DNA from: Lantana camara
Taxonomy: Eukaryota; Streptophyta; Magnoliopsida; Lamiales; Verbenaceae
Length of the DNA stretch: 64,000 nt
Assembly (NCBI GenBank): GCA_037501455.1
Contig: CM074862.1
Span: forward strand, 82,018,001 to 82,082,000
Direction: 5' to 3'
Shown piece after piece: positions 1 through 10,904 of this stretch. How positions within the stretch are numbered: position 1 is the stretch's first letter; every line of letters starts with the position of its first letter. The position numbers and the translations under genes were made by a program. A model generated the notes under the pieces. That model saw nothing but the letters and a program-made list of their open reading frames with translations. It was not told the origin of the DNA and searched no databases.

Positions 1-328
1 TTGGAAATTAATTGGAATTTTATTGGTTTATTGTTTTTCGGGTTTTATTGAAAAGGCTCTTGAACAAGAATTGCATCTAAGCCGTGTTTTTAAGTCATTA
101 GGACTTGAAACGAGAATTTTAATTTATTGGCTAAATTTAAATTCTCGCAAAAGCATGTTAGGTGATCATGGGTTTAGATCTATGTATGGTTTTAATTTAT
201 GCACATGGATGGTTTAAATTGGGGTTGGAGCCCTATAGTTGCGTTTTTCAATTGAGGTTGGAGCCTCACTTATGTGCGTACTGTTATGTGATTTATTATG
301 TGGCTTTCCATATTACTGTTTTTGAGGC

Positions 329-342
329 CGGGGTATGCCCCG
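329..342 (+). other. conserved GC-rich mini-hairpin in copia-1 leader
   Basis: CGGGG-TATG-CCCCG forms a 5-bp stem with a tetraloop. The same hairpin, with identical flanking bases (GGCC before, TGTA after), is at 23117-23130 in copia-2, where the surrounding leader has diverged considerably. It may be a structural RNA element of the genomic transcript. That is inference. Confidence 0.5.
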
Positions 343-956
343 TGTAATTGTCTAAGGCCAATATGAAGATTGAGCCTTATTACTTTATGTCTTTTTCTTT
401 TTATTGTAATTTGAGAGTAGAGATAGGTGGTGAGGTTTTATTTTCATTTTGGAGACAATGCACCCATGGAGTAAGATGGACCACATTCAAGTAACAAGGA
501 GGCCATAAGTGAAGACCCCTCAAAATGTTAGGGAGGGGAATCTCAATTGTTAAATGTAATAGAGATAGGGCTCGTATTTTGTTACCGCTTTCCCTTATGT
601 GATTTGAACTGTTTATGTGGCATGTATGTTAGAACTTGTGATTGTGGAGTGGCTCCCACATATCACGCATAAGATAGGTAGAACCCATGATCATTACATG
701 TTAGTATCATGCTAGGACATGTTATCTGTTTATGTGCTTGTTTGAAATGCATTTAAGTGTACTTGCATTAATCAAGACTAATAAAATTGGATAACATATA
801 TGTTGGTGAGGTCGAACCGGACAACTCTCCGGTTGATTCGAAAATTCCCATTAAATATTAAGCTAATTTCGAACAAATAGGTGTTTAATTCGAGATGCAA
901 ATTTTGAATTAAATTCCTATCACTCCATCAATAGGTTTTAAGTTTAGTAAGTAAAG

Positions 957-1293
957 CTAGTTATTGTCCGCGAGTCGTGGGATAGCTAGTGGAGCTTATT
1001 AGTTCTTAGTTACCTAATTAATCATTATAAATGATCAATATTTCGTGGTCAATTTTAGCAAGGGCGATGTCCGCGAGTCGTGGGTCGTTCGAACTAAGTT
1101 TTGGTCATGATCTTATGATTGATGGGTCTAGCTTAACGCCTAAGTAAATATGGATGTCGCACGAGTCGTGGGTCCATATTGAAAGATAGGTGATGCAAAA
1201 ACAAATACTAAGAGTTCTAAAGGTGTTAGAATTGGTAAGTTGTACCTACCTAGGGTTCTTACTTAGAATGTCCGCGAGTCGTGGGTTCGAGGT
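957..1293 (+). repeat. array of four GAGTC-loop stem-loops (copia-1 leader)
   Basis: Four copies of a core TGTCCGCGAGTCGTGGG (one variant TCGCACGAGTCGTGGG) are each flanked by different but complementary arms: 957-964/982-989, 1062-1067/1085-1090, 1147-1154/1173-1180 (8 perfect pairs) and 1261-1268/1286-1293 (one mismatch). Inside each core an inner stem can form (UCCGC with GUGGG, allowing G-U pairs) and exposes GAGUC. Copia-2 has the corresponding array at 23713-24061. Conservation of pairing with changed arm sequence suggests a selected RNA structure. Confidence 0.75.
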
Positions 1294-1491
1294 AAAATGC
1301 CTAGGATCTTAGTACCCATTGGGAAACGTGTTCCTCTTAGATCTTTGGGAATTCTAGATCTTTGAAAAACAGTGGGAGCTGCAATAGATTAAAGACCTTA
1401 TCTTTTGTATATCGTTATAATTCAGCATGCTCACTAGTTCTCTGTTTTACCATTTAGGTCGTAGATTCTGTGATTCTCTACGTGTTTTGAA

Positions 1492-4400
1492 ATGGCAACC
1501 AAAAACCCTCTTGTATCGATCCTCGAGTCAAACAAGTTGACTGGTCCCAACTATTCTGATTGGCTGAGGAATCTAAAAATCATTTTAGATTCTGAGAAGA
1601 GAACTTATGTTCTCTTCGAAGGGGAGCCTAGTCCTGAAGGGGAGGCTCCCACTCGGGCCGAGCGGGATGCGATTCAGAAGTGGAAGGATGATAATCTCCA
1701 AGCCCGTTGCCTTATGTTGGCTAACATGTCTCCGGACTTGCAAAGGCAACATGAGGCCATGGAATTTGCTTGGGAGATTTACGACCACTTAGAGCAACTT
1801 TACCGCCCTCATGAACGTGTTACAAGGTATAACACTTCAAAGGAATTATTCCACTTGAGAATGAGGGAAGGTTCAAGTGTCCATGAATATGGACTCAAGT
1901 TTCTTGCCCTTACTGAGAAACTTGCTTCCATGGACATGCCACTGAAAGATGAGCTTTCAGTGGATTTGTTGCTGGCTTCGCTCCCACCATCATTCAACCC
2001 ATTTGTCCTTAACTTCAACATGAATCATGCTGGTGCTACTGTAGCTGAGCTGATTAGTCAGCTTGTGACTGCTAAAAGCACGATCAAGAAGGACAATAAG
2101 GTTTTGATGGTGAATGCTCCATCTTCCTCTTCTGGACCTTCTAAAGGTAAGGGCAAGAAAGCCCAAAAGAAGAAGAAGAAACCCCTTAGGCCCACTGGTG
2201 GCATTTCGAAGGGGAAGGCCCAAAAGAAGAAGCGTGATCAGAAAGAGGATGTTTGCTTCCATTGTGGCAAAGCGGGACATTGGAGGAGAAACTGCCCAGA
2301 GTACAAGGCTACTCTGAAGAAAGGTATCTTTCTCGTTGAAGTAAATCTTTCTATTAATTCTAGTTCTTGGGTACTTGATACCGGTTGTGGAACTCACATC
2401 TGTAATGATGTACAGATGCTAAGTGAAGTCCAACAACTCAAAGAAGGAGAATGTGTCTTGAAGATCGGCGATGGCTCAAACGTTGAAGCTCGAGCTTTAG
2501 GCACAATTAGATTAGATTTAGGTAGTTTTGAGTTAGTATTAAATAAAGTCCTTTATGTACCGAATATTATTCGTAATATAATTTCAGTTCCAATATTAGA
2601 TTGTGAAGGTTATGAAACTTATATTAAGAATGGTAAATACTTTATCAAACGGAACAACTCTTCCGTTCACATCGGTACTCTAAGTAATGGACTTTACCTA
2701 ACTCAAAATATCAATATTATGAATATACAACGAGAAACAAAGCGTAAGAGAGATGACAAAGTTTCAGCTCCCTTATGGCACGCTAGATTAGGACACATCT
2801 CCAAGAACAGAATTAGCAAGATAAACACTTTAGGATCATTCTCTGAAAATGATCTCAAAGAGTTAACTTCTTGCGAATCCTGTCTCAAAGGAAAAATGTC
2901 CAAAGTCCCCTTTAAGGGAACTGTGGAACGTGCCACTAAGGTTTTGGATTTGATCCATACTGATGTTTGTGGACCGCTTAGTGTAAGCACTAGAAACAAT
3001 CATCAGTACTTCATAACCTTTACTGATGACTTCAGTCGGTATGGTTATGTATACTTAATGAAGTATAAATCTGAAGCTTTTGAGAAATTCTTAGAATTTC
3101 AAAAGGAGGTTGAGAACCAAACTGGTCACAAGATCAAAGCACTTCGATCTGATCGAGGAGGCGAATATCTTAGTGAAGAATTCCTTAATCATCTCAAGGA
3201 TAATGAGATTATCTCTCAGTGGACTCCTCCGGGAACTCCTCAGCTTAATGGAGTTTCTGAGAGAAGGAATCGAACCCTACTTGATATGGTTCGTTCCATG
3301 ATGAGTTTCACTGACTTACCACCTTCTTTCTGGGGTTATGCCCTAGAAAGTGCAGCAAAGATTTTGAATCTTGTTCCCTCTAAGTCAGTCCCTGAGACGC
3401 CCTATGAAATGTGGCATGGTAAAATCCCTAGTTATTCTTATTTAAGAATTTGGGGTTGTCCTGCTTACGTGAAGAGGACAGTGGGAGATAAGTTAGAATC
3501 TCGTTCTAACTTATGCTACTTTGTAGGTTATCCTAAGGAATCCATAGGATACTACTTCTATGATCAATCTGAATAAAAGGTGTTTGTTTCCAGAAATGCT
3601 ACTTTTCTTGAGGAACCGTTCCTTAAAGAAAAGAAAGGCAAGATCATAGAATTAGAAGAAGTACAAAGTGACCCCACACCACCCACTGAAGAAACGTCCC
3701 ACTCTGATCAACCACAACCAATCACGAATTTCGATACACATGAAAATCCTCCTCTAAGGCGTTCTGAACGCACTCCTAGATAGCCGGAGAGATGGTATGG
3801 ATTCTTTCATGAAATCTCTTAAAAGGATAATGATCCTTCAACATATGAGGAGGCACTTTCAGATTCTGACTCTGAACAGTGGATAGAAGCCATGAAATCC
3901 GAAATGGACTCCATGAACTCCAACCAAGTTTGGACCTTGGTAGATTTGCCTGATGGGGTCAAACCCATAGGTTGCAAATGGATCTTTAAGAGAAAGCTTG
4001 GAGTTGATGGAAGCATTGCGGCCTACAAAGCGAGACTGGTTGCAAAAGGATTCACTCAAAGACCCGGCGTGGACTTTGACGAAACCTTTTCACCAGTTGC
4101 AATGCAAAAGTCCATTCGAATCATGCTTGCCATTGCTGCATATTATGACTATGAGATATGGCAAATGGATGTGAAAACTGCCTTTCTCAATGGAGACATT
4201 GACAAAGACATTTATATGGAGCAACCCATAGGTTTCACATTCAGTGGGAGTGAGCAAAAGGTTTGCAAACTCCAAAGATCAATCTATGGATTGAAACAGG
4301 CTTCTAGGAATTGGAACATTCGATTTGATGAATCGGTCAAAGCGTTTGGCTTCATCCAAATTTCGAATGAATCATGTGTGTATAGAAAGGAATTGGAGAC

Positions 4401-5412
4401 CTCAGTGCAATTCTTAGTACTTTATGTTGATGACATCCTTCTTATTGGGAATTCGAAGGATGACATGAAAGTGACTAAGTTATGGTTATCGAACCAATTT
4501 GAGATGAAAGATCTTGGTGATGCGTCCTATATCCTTGGAATTAAAATCTATAGAGATAGATCTAGAAGGTTAATAGGACTATCACAGTCGATGTACATTG
4601 ACAAAGTATTGAAGAGATTCAATATGGAGTCTGCAAAGGTTAAGAACCTTCCTATGAGTGTAGGAACATGTCTTTCAAAGAAGATGTGTCCTAAGACTAA
4701 CCTTGAGAAGGAAAGAATGACTCATACACCTTATGCATCAGCAATAGGTAGCATAATGTATGCAATGTTATGTACTCGACCGGATGTGGCTTATGCACTT
4801 AGTGTAACGAGTCGTTTCCAATATGACCCTGGAGATGGTCACTGGGCTGCCGTGAAGAATATTCTTAAGTACTTGAAAAGTACTAAAGATTTATTCTTAG
4901 TTTACGGAGGTCAGAAAGATCTTACTGTCGAAGGATACTGCGATGCAAGCTTTGCATCTGACTTAGATGATTTTAAGTCCATGTCAGGATACATTTTCTG
5001 CCTAAACGGCGGAGCAGTGAGTTGGAAGAGTTCCAAGCAGACTACCACTGCAGATTCGACCACTGAGGCCGAATACTTAGCTGCAAATGATGCAGCTAAA
5101 GAAGGTGTTTGGATTAGAAACTTCATTCAAGAATTGAATGTTGTTCCTAGCATGAAAGACCCCATTACTGTGTTTTGTGACAACACTGGGGCGGTTGCTC
5201 AAGCAAGAGAACCAAGATCTCACCAACGGACCAAGCACATTATGAGGAAGTATCACCTAATCCGTGATATTATCAAAAGAGGAGATGTGCTAATTGAGAG
5301 GGTCACATCAGCAGAGAACTTGGCAGATCCACTTACTAAACCCCTTAGTCGAGAAGCTTTCCAAGGTCATCTTCAGACGATGGGACTTAGAGTAGCTTTA
5401 GAATGGCTTTGA
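1492..5412 (+). pseudogene. copia-1 gag-pol polyprotein, one frame with three internal stops
   Basis: One reading frame of 1306 codons plus stop encodes a Ty1-copia polyprotein in the order GAG, protease, integrase, reverse transcriptase, RNase H. Visible: GAG N-terminus; CCHC knuckle CFHCGKAGHWRRNC (about residue 254); protease LDTGCGTH (about 294); integrase HARLGH...CESCLKG (from about 430), RSDRGGEY and NGVSERRNR; RT core CKWIFKRK (about 828) with YVDDILLIG (about 978); RNase H GYCDASFASD (about 1148) and the C-terminal DNTGAVAQAREPRSHQRTKH block. Stops TAA 3574, TAG 3781 and TAA 3820 interrupt it between integrase and RT without any frameshift. At 3781 and 3820 copia-2 has glutamine codons, so the stops are explained by C-to-T changes. 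The ATG is chosen because copia-2 has the same start context. The family resembles the Angela/Tork type; that clade call is tentative. Confidence 0.93.
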
Positions 5413-5428
5413 CGGGCAAGTGGGAGAT
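5411..5428 (+). other. copia-1 polypurine tract
   Basis: A purine-rich stretch ending AAGTGGGAGAT directly abuts the TGTTAGG start of the 3' LTR and follows the pol stop codon by only a few bases. This is the expected plus-strand primer position. In copia-2 the same site reads AAGTGAAAGAT, a decayed version. Confidence 0.8.
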
Positions 5429-6576
5429 TGTTAGGAATAGTGCCCTAGAAAGCCGATTGTATATCCGCTTTGTGCTTTTCCTTATTGTAATCACAGACAA
5501 TCTTTGAATGAAATAACGAATTGAGGCAACACTTCTTTATATGCTCTTGTTTGGTATGCGTTTACTTTAGCTGTGCATGTATGAGAACTCCCCTAATCCT
5601 GATGACTTTAGGACTCTACCATTTAGGTGAAATGGTTCATGAAACGAGCCCTATATCACATAAGTCATGATTAGTAAAATACTCCAAGCCGATGAGTCCT
5701 ACAGACAGTGGGAGTGTCAACCTGACTCCTCTAAGGCTTGCTTGTGGGATCACGCCCTTAAGAAAGACCACCTTGTTTCATGGAGGTGCAAAGTGTATAG
5801 TTGATACGTGCGTGATACATGAGGGTGCTTACTTTAATAAGTAAGTTCACTGAGGTGCCCCGTGTGAGAACATTCCTAAATGGGAAAGGAAGTTTCTATT
5901 TCAGGAAATGGAAACTTCCAGATTAGGAAATATCTCACGAGTCATTGATGTGATTAATTGATCCTTAGACTTGAGGTTCCTTGTCACTTTATGAGTTAAC
6001 TCTGTAGTCTTAGGTATAAGCTTTAAAGGGTGTCGCCTTAGACAACTGATTCAAGGCTTATGCTGGGGCTGCACAAGTGACTCATGAAAGTGAATGAGAA
6101 TCAAGAAAGGACCTACACTTGCATTTGCAAGGTGATCTCTTATTGTGTAAGTCATTCATATGCCATATGGAGTCCTTGGCCAAGGCAGTAGATCAAGACA
6201 TCAAGAAAAGGGTTTCTTGGATTGAGATAAAATGGATATGAAATGCACTTAGCATTAAGACCGGATTATTAGGGTTCTGATTATTCCCTTGCCCTAGATC
6301 TTGGTTGAGAGATAGTAAGTAGGAGGATTGTATCTCACATGAATCAATGACTTAAAGGTTCTGTCGAATCCGAACATTCCAATTCAGCTAGGGGTTAAAC
6401 ACCTGTTGCTAGACTATGGTCGTTTAATCTGTGGACTGATTAATTAATTAGTGAATTAATTAATTGGGGTCACTGCTAATTGAATTGAGAACCTAGAGGG
6501 TCACACACAACAACTTGGTTACATGAGTTGAGGCTTGAAAATGATTAAACGAGTTAATCGGGCCAAGAGGGTTCCA

Positions 6577-6644
6577 CACGTGTGAAATCACACGTGTGGC
6601 TCACGTGAGTGACACGTGTCACTGTGACACGTGTCACACACGTG
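6577..6644 (+). promoter_or_regulatory. cluster of six CACGTG G-boxes in copia-1 LTR
   Basis: Six CACGTG palindromes, most within the longer ACACGTGT, fall in 68 bp (starts 6577, 6591, 6602, 6613, 6628, 6639). G-boxes are the core sites of plant bZIP and bHLH factors such as ABA-, light- and stress-responsive regulators. The cluster lies about 340 bp upstream of the TATA box. The copia-2 LTR keeps four G-boxes in the same LTR region (39609-39710), so the cluster is a family feature. Confidence 0.65.
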
Positions 6645-6983
6645 TGTGTATGTATATATTATATACATATTAAATAATTAATGTGTTAATTATTTAATAG
6701 ACTTTGGTTTAATTTTGAATTAAAAAGAAAGTCTAATTTTGGAGAAAATAATCTAGTTAATTAATTATGAATTAATTAATTAGATAAAAATAAGTTATTT
6801 ATTTTATAATAAATAAAGTATAAAATTATCCAAAAATAGTTTGGATATTTTAAGCTCTCTTAGAAGTTGACTAGAATTGGAATTCAAAGTCAAAGTTGGA
6901 AAATACTTGATAATCAAGTAATAGGAGAGAGGGACCAAAATCCTAGCCCATAAAGGACTAGGTTCGGCCGCCCCTCCCCTTTC

Positions 6984-7010
6984 CTATATATAGGGGAGCT
7001 CATGCTCCCC
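6984..7010 (+). promoter_or_regulatory. copia-1 LTR TATA box and start-proximal hairpin
   Basis: CTATATATAG is a canonical plant TATA box. It is followed immediately by the inverted repeat GGGGAGC-TCAT-GCTCCCC, which would lie at or just upstream of the transcription start expected about 30 bp downstream. The TATA assignment is by sequence; the start site is inferred. Confidence 0.6.
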
Positions 7011-7379
7011 TTTAGAGCTAATAGACAATTCTTGGTTCATGTGTTGAACACCTTCCTTTCTCCAAGATTAAATTAAACCCTAGGTTAAGCCTAAACACTA
7101 ACTAGAGAACTAGCATCCTTACTAGTTAGATTGTGATCAAGTTGGTGGACTTTCTCTAGAGACTTCAAGTTAGAAGTTTGAAGATTCGAGCTTTACCAAG
7201 GAGAGGGGATCAAGCCGCGAGAAGAGCGTTCTTGGGTGGCTTGAAACGCTTCAAGAAAGAATTAAAAGAAAAGTAAGTTTTCTATCTTTACGAATTCGGT
7301 TACACGATTGCGAGTTCAAGGTCCTTTTGTTGGGAAATTTTTTTAAATTCCGCTGCTTTCTGATTCGTGTTTTCCAACA

Positions 7380-8611
7380 CTTGTTTCATTACACGTGTCT
7401 AGCTATAGTACGGGGGATGTGGTGCCCACCGCTCGGGTTGCTATAGACTAGGTGCAAGGAGAAACTTAAGAAAAAGGGAAAGATGTTTAAGGAGAGTGAG
7501 TAGGCTCGTGCTGAGTTGAGCACGAAGCTAAAAGAATCCGAACATGGCATGGCAGTGAAGACTCGTGGTAGAGTGATCAAAGGGATTAAGCGCTTTATGA
7601 GGAACCCGGTATTCGAGGTTGTAAGGCCCTCAACTGTTATACTCAAATTTAAGAGGCATTTGAATGCGCTTATCCCCAACTCGATCACATAGGGGGGCCA
7701 TTGCGAATGTGAATGATATTGGCCTTGACAAGGACAGCGAGATGAGGTATATTCATGGCCAAGGGGGGCAGGCCGGAACCAGGCACCGATGACCTCAGCA
7801 ACCACGAGTTCGGGTTTACATTAGATGAGCTCAACATCATGCTTGTTGCCAAGGGAATTCCGAAATGCTTCGAGAGGAACGATGATGGCGCCGAATCTAT
7901 TGTCGGTGATGTTTTGGATCTCATTGATGTATCTTGAGACACTTTGCTTAACTTGTTCTGCTTTTATTTTTGAGAAGGGAGCCACTCGAGTTTGCTGTGT
8001 AGAAGGCCCCTCGAACTTTATAAAGCTAGCATTTTGAAATGGAGAATATATATTTGGCAAGCATTTGTATGAATGAATGTATGTCTTATTTATAGCATTT
8101 GTAGATATTATAGGGATGTATGCAAGTTATGCGCAAAATTTCTAAGTGTTGCTTTCGAACTTTATCATATAACTCATACTTGGGCATATAAAATTTTCTA
8201 AGTACCACGTTCGAACCTCAAACCATAGCATTGTTGAGTTTGCATGGAAACGAAAAAAATTTATGTATGGAGCTTGATTTTGAGCTTGAGCTTGAGTTGC
8301 TAAAGTTTTATGTTATAAAGCGTGTTTCGTCCGATCAGAGGGGTTAGACTTTCCCCTTTGAGTGGGCTTCTTGAGCCGAGAAGTATCACATAAAATTTTT
8401 TAAAGTGTTCAAGCTAAAGGTAAAACGAAAAGACTTGCGAGATGCTCGTATTTCATTAATAGAAATTGTTGGGACACCTATGTGATACAAATGTCTTTGT
8501 TTCCTTGCACAAACTGAATACTAAGAACTGAATGCTAATGTGAACTGAATGCTAACATGAACTAACTGCTAAAGGAAGCGAATGCCATACTTAGATAAAA
8601 TTTGATAAGCC
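7380..8611 (-). mobile_element. Tat-like gypsy remnant: 3' non-coding part with an antisense coding-like stretch
   Basis: This DNA lies between the copia-1 LTR and the end of the Tat-like pol (8612), so it is downstream of pol on the minus strand. On the plus strand, about 7457-7690, a broken frame reads lysine- and glutamate-rich, coiled-coil-like residues (for example MFKESE, RAELSTKLKESEH, KRFMRNPVFEVV) with an internal TAG near 7501. Antisense ORFs downstream of pol are known in some Tat-lineage elements such as Grande, so this may be one, but no domain is recognised. About 7950-8600 has nothing I can identify. Confidence 0.35.
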
Positions 8612-9033
8612 TTACACGTAAAAATTTTTCATGTTGATCGCGTTCCATAGCCTAGGGAGTGGCTTATCGTTAGCGTCCGCCAAGCGATTAACATGACTTG
8701 TTGCTTCCCTTTGAGCTAAGTAGTTATTTTCGAGCTATCGCCAGGGATGAGCTCAATCCCTGTAAAGTCTCCGGTTGGCTTCAACTTGCTTCTTTGGGCT
8801 CATTTTGTCTAGCTTTCTAACTTGCATTTTTTGGAATGAGAGATCCCTTCCATATCAGGCATCTCGTCATCTTCCCCGTGAGTAGCTTCCAATGGTTTCG
8901 AAGTTTCATAAATAGGCTTAGGCTTCACCGTTGAGAACATGTAGCACTCCCAAGCCTCTTTCAGCTGACAATTTACTTCTCCTATTGCGTTAGGAGTTGA
9001 AAACTTCATCTTGCGGTGGAATGCCGAATGAAT
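8612..9033 (-). pseudogene. Tat-like gypsy pol remnant: protease end joined to pol C-terminus
   Basis: Reading leftward from 9033, the frame gives a protease-domain tail (AFHRKMKFSTPNAIGEVNCQ, then LKEAWECYMFS) that continues directly from the protease start on the other side of copia-2 (40435 onward). After about 270 bp it jumps to the last residues of a gypsy pol, PLPRLWNAINMKNFYV followed by a TAA at 8612. RT, RNase H and most of integrase are missing. The continuity across copia-2 with a 5-bp duplication shows that copia-2 landed inside this protease gene. Confidence 0.7.
9029..9033 (+). repeat. left target-site duplication of copia-2 (TGAAT)
   Basis: TGAAT directly precedes the 5' LTR and recurs directly after the 3' LTR at 40430-40434. 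The two flanks join into one continuous Tat protease reading frame when one TGAAT is removed. This proves that 9034-40429 is a single insertion unit despite its later disruption. Confidence 0.9.
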
Positions 9034-9520
9034 TATTAGGAATAGTGCCCTTAAAGCAGCTTTTGGCTGTACTATTTCCTTGTAAAATCACAAACAGTCT
9101 TTGAATAATAAACGAAATGATTTTGTTTATAGGTAATCACTTCTTTATGTGCTTATTTATGTCTGTTTAGGTTTGACTTTGTTTTTTTCATATATTGAAC
9201 TCCCTAACCGATGAGGCCGTTAAGAACTTTGTCGTTATGGGAATGACACATGAAACAAGTTCTTAACTCCATAGGTGAGGATTAGAAACTTCTCCAAGTC
9301 GATGAGTCCGATAAATAGTGGGAGTGTCGACCTTGACTCTGCTGAGACTTGCTTATATGATTATGTCCTTTTGAAGGATCACTCAGTTTCATGGAGTGAT
9401 AAGTGCATACGATGATGTGTTCATAATACATAAGGGTGATTGTTACAAAAACTTCATCACTGAAATGTCCCGCGTGAGAACATTCCTATATGGGAAAGAA
9501 AGTTTCCAGAAACTTCCAAT
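9034..9520 (+). mobile_element. copia-2 5' LTR, proximal fragment
   Basis: It matches the first about 487 bp of the 3' LTR (38444 onward) closely, apart from TATTAGG at the terminus where the intact LTR has TGTTAGG. It stops at TTCCAGAAACTTCCA, where sequence switches to the Athila LTR. The next about 930 bp of LTR are absent here; the LTR resumes at 21401. Confidence 0.85.
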
Positions 9521-10540
9521 TAAAATGTCAGATCACGAAAGGAGGGTAAAAAGAGGTCGCGGGCGCTACCTTCTCCATGTTGATTTATAGTCACGACCGC
9601 GACATAATTTTTGATGGAATTTCTGCCAAATTTTGAAGCCAAATCTCGAAACAGGGCAAAAATGTGGGTGCGACCACGACCTCTTTCAGTTCATTTCTGG
9701 TCGCGGCCGCGACCCATAAAGAAAATGCAATTTTATGAGTTGGTCGCGGGCACGACCGTTTTATACCTATTTCCGATCGCGACCGCGACCCTGTGAAGAC
9801 ACGATTTTTCGAATTAAAGGCAGTTTTCAGCGGTTTTTGGTCAAGGAATTTAAATAGAAAAACTTCTCTATTACACGAAAAAATGAGAGCAGAAGAGAAA
9901 GAGAATGGTTTCGGAGAAAAAATGCAGATTCTGGAGGAAGTTCGTGAAGACGAGAGTCGACGATTCTAACAAAATTTCTTCTACATCAAACTTTCTGGTT
10001 CCTCTTAAAAAATTATTTTTATTTCAGTTTCGTTATGAATTTTGCAGAATTTATATTAGGGTTTGAATGTTTTGAATGTCAAGTAGATTTCTCATATTTC
10101 GTATCATACTGATATTTATGTTTGAAATGAAGAATTTATGTTTATTTAGCATGGATTTGAGTTATTTTATGAGTAGCTAAGTAGTTAAGGTATGAGAATG
10201 ATATATATGCTAGGTGTTTGAATAAATGCCTAAATGAATAAACTATCCCTTGAATTTATGAAAACTTGGTTGAATTGTACGCGAAGGTTTGGCCACCTGA
10301 AGCATAATCCGTAGTCACTGCTTAATCGAAAGATTCGTAGTAACTTAGTTGTTTTCATAAAAGTTGGAACTAAAAGAGCCAAAAAAATTTGATCTTATTC
10401 CGGCTATTTTTTTCTCCCTTAATTTATGCCGAGCCACTGAGTTAAGTGTGGTACTTGTCTTGTTTTCTTGGTTAAATTCAACTATTAGATAATTGTGAGA
10501 ACTTTTCTGAGTTGGGTTTAACACGTACTTAGGATTCGAG
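9521..10540 (+). mobile_element. Athila-like 5' LTR fragment
   Basis: About 970 bp align almost base for base with 15236-16209 in the 3' LTR, including an ATTTAAATAG TATA-like box and the following leader (AAAACTTCTC...GAGAGCAGAAGAG). The left edge is at the CCAATTAAAA junction with copia-2. The right edge, where LTR meets the pol remnant, is placed only approximately because the 3' copy ends earlier. Confidence 0.7.
9555..9790 (+). repeat. palindrome-pair cluster A (three pairs)
   Basis: Six copies of a degenerate 16-bp palindrome start at 9555, 9589, 9666, 9699, 9742 and 9775. The copy at 9699 is the perfect GGTCGCGGCCGCGACC. They form three pairs spaced 34, 33 and 33 bp start to start, separated by AT-rich spacers. 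The cluster lies in the LTR just upstream of a TATA-like box. Confidence 0.85.
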
Positions 10541-10904
10541 AGAACCTAAGCACTTAATCAGCTGCATGAGTTGGAAGAGTTTCGGATGAATGTGTATGAG
10601 AATGCAAAGGTGTACAAGGAAAGGACAAAAGAAATAGCATGATAAGCGAATCCGACCCAAGAGCTTTGAGGTTGGGCAACTAGTATTGCTCTTTAACTCA
10701 AGACTTAAGCAATTTCCAGGAAATCTAAAGTCAAGGTTGTCCGGATCTTTCCGAGTGTTCAAAGTTCTATCAAATGAAGCTGTTGAAGTAGGGAGTGAGG
10801 CGACGGGATCCTTCATTGTTAATGGTCCGAGGCTCAAGCCTTACTTAGTGGGAGACCCCATTGACAAACACACTTCGTGTGTGTTGAGCATTCTGAGTAT
10901 CTAA
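10541..10904 (+). pseudogene. Athila-like pol C-terminus (integrase tail), frameshifted
   Basis: The reading starts ALNQLHELEEFRMNVYENAK and, after a small indel plus stop near 10639, continues in another frame as KRIRPKSFEVGQLVLLFNSR, then KQFPGNLKSRLSGSFRV and GSFIVNGPRLKPYLVGDPID before a stop at 10902. This is the conserved C-terminal block of Athila and related gypsy integrases. Everything upstream in pol is deleted, so it is non-functional. Confidence 0.8.

Larger units (their letters stand above)
1..1491 (+). mobile_element. copia-1: 5' untranslated leader (5' LTR lies outside window)
   Basis: This is the transcribed leader between the 5' LTR and gag of a Ty1-copia element. It aligns along its length with the leader of copia-2 (about 22700-24463), including a shared GC-rich mini-hairpin (329-342), the four GAGTC stem-loops (957-1293) and the sequence just before the gag ATG. 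The short ORFs here are not conserved between the two copies and are not called. The 5' LTR, primer-binding site and first part of the leader fall to the left of the window. A leader of more than 1.5 kb is long for copia. Confidence 0.85.
5429..7379 (+). mobile_element. copia-1 3' LTR (1951 bp)
   Basis: It begins TGTTAGGAATAGTGCCC and ends TTTCCAACA, the same termini as the copia-2 LTR (38444-40429), with similarity along the length. It contains a G-box cluster (6577-6644), an AT-rich segment, and a TATA box (6984-6993) followed by a short GC-rich hairpin, so U3 probably covers roughly the first 1.6 kb. The TSD cannot be checked because the left end of the element is outside the window. Confidence 0.92.

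Noticed and set aside
1990..2397. 135-codon minus-strand ORF opposite copia-1 gag
   Set aside because: It lies entirely antisense to the gag zinc-knuckle region, where lysine-rich codons leave few reverse stops, and copia-2 does not keep it open to the same extent.
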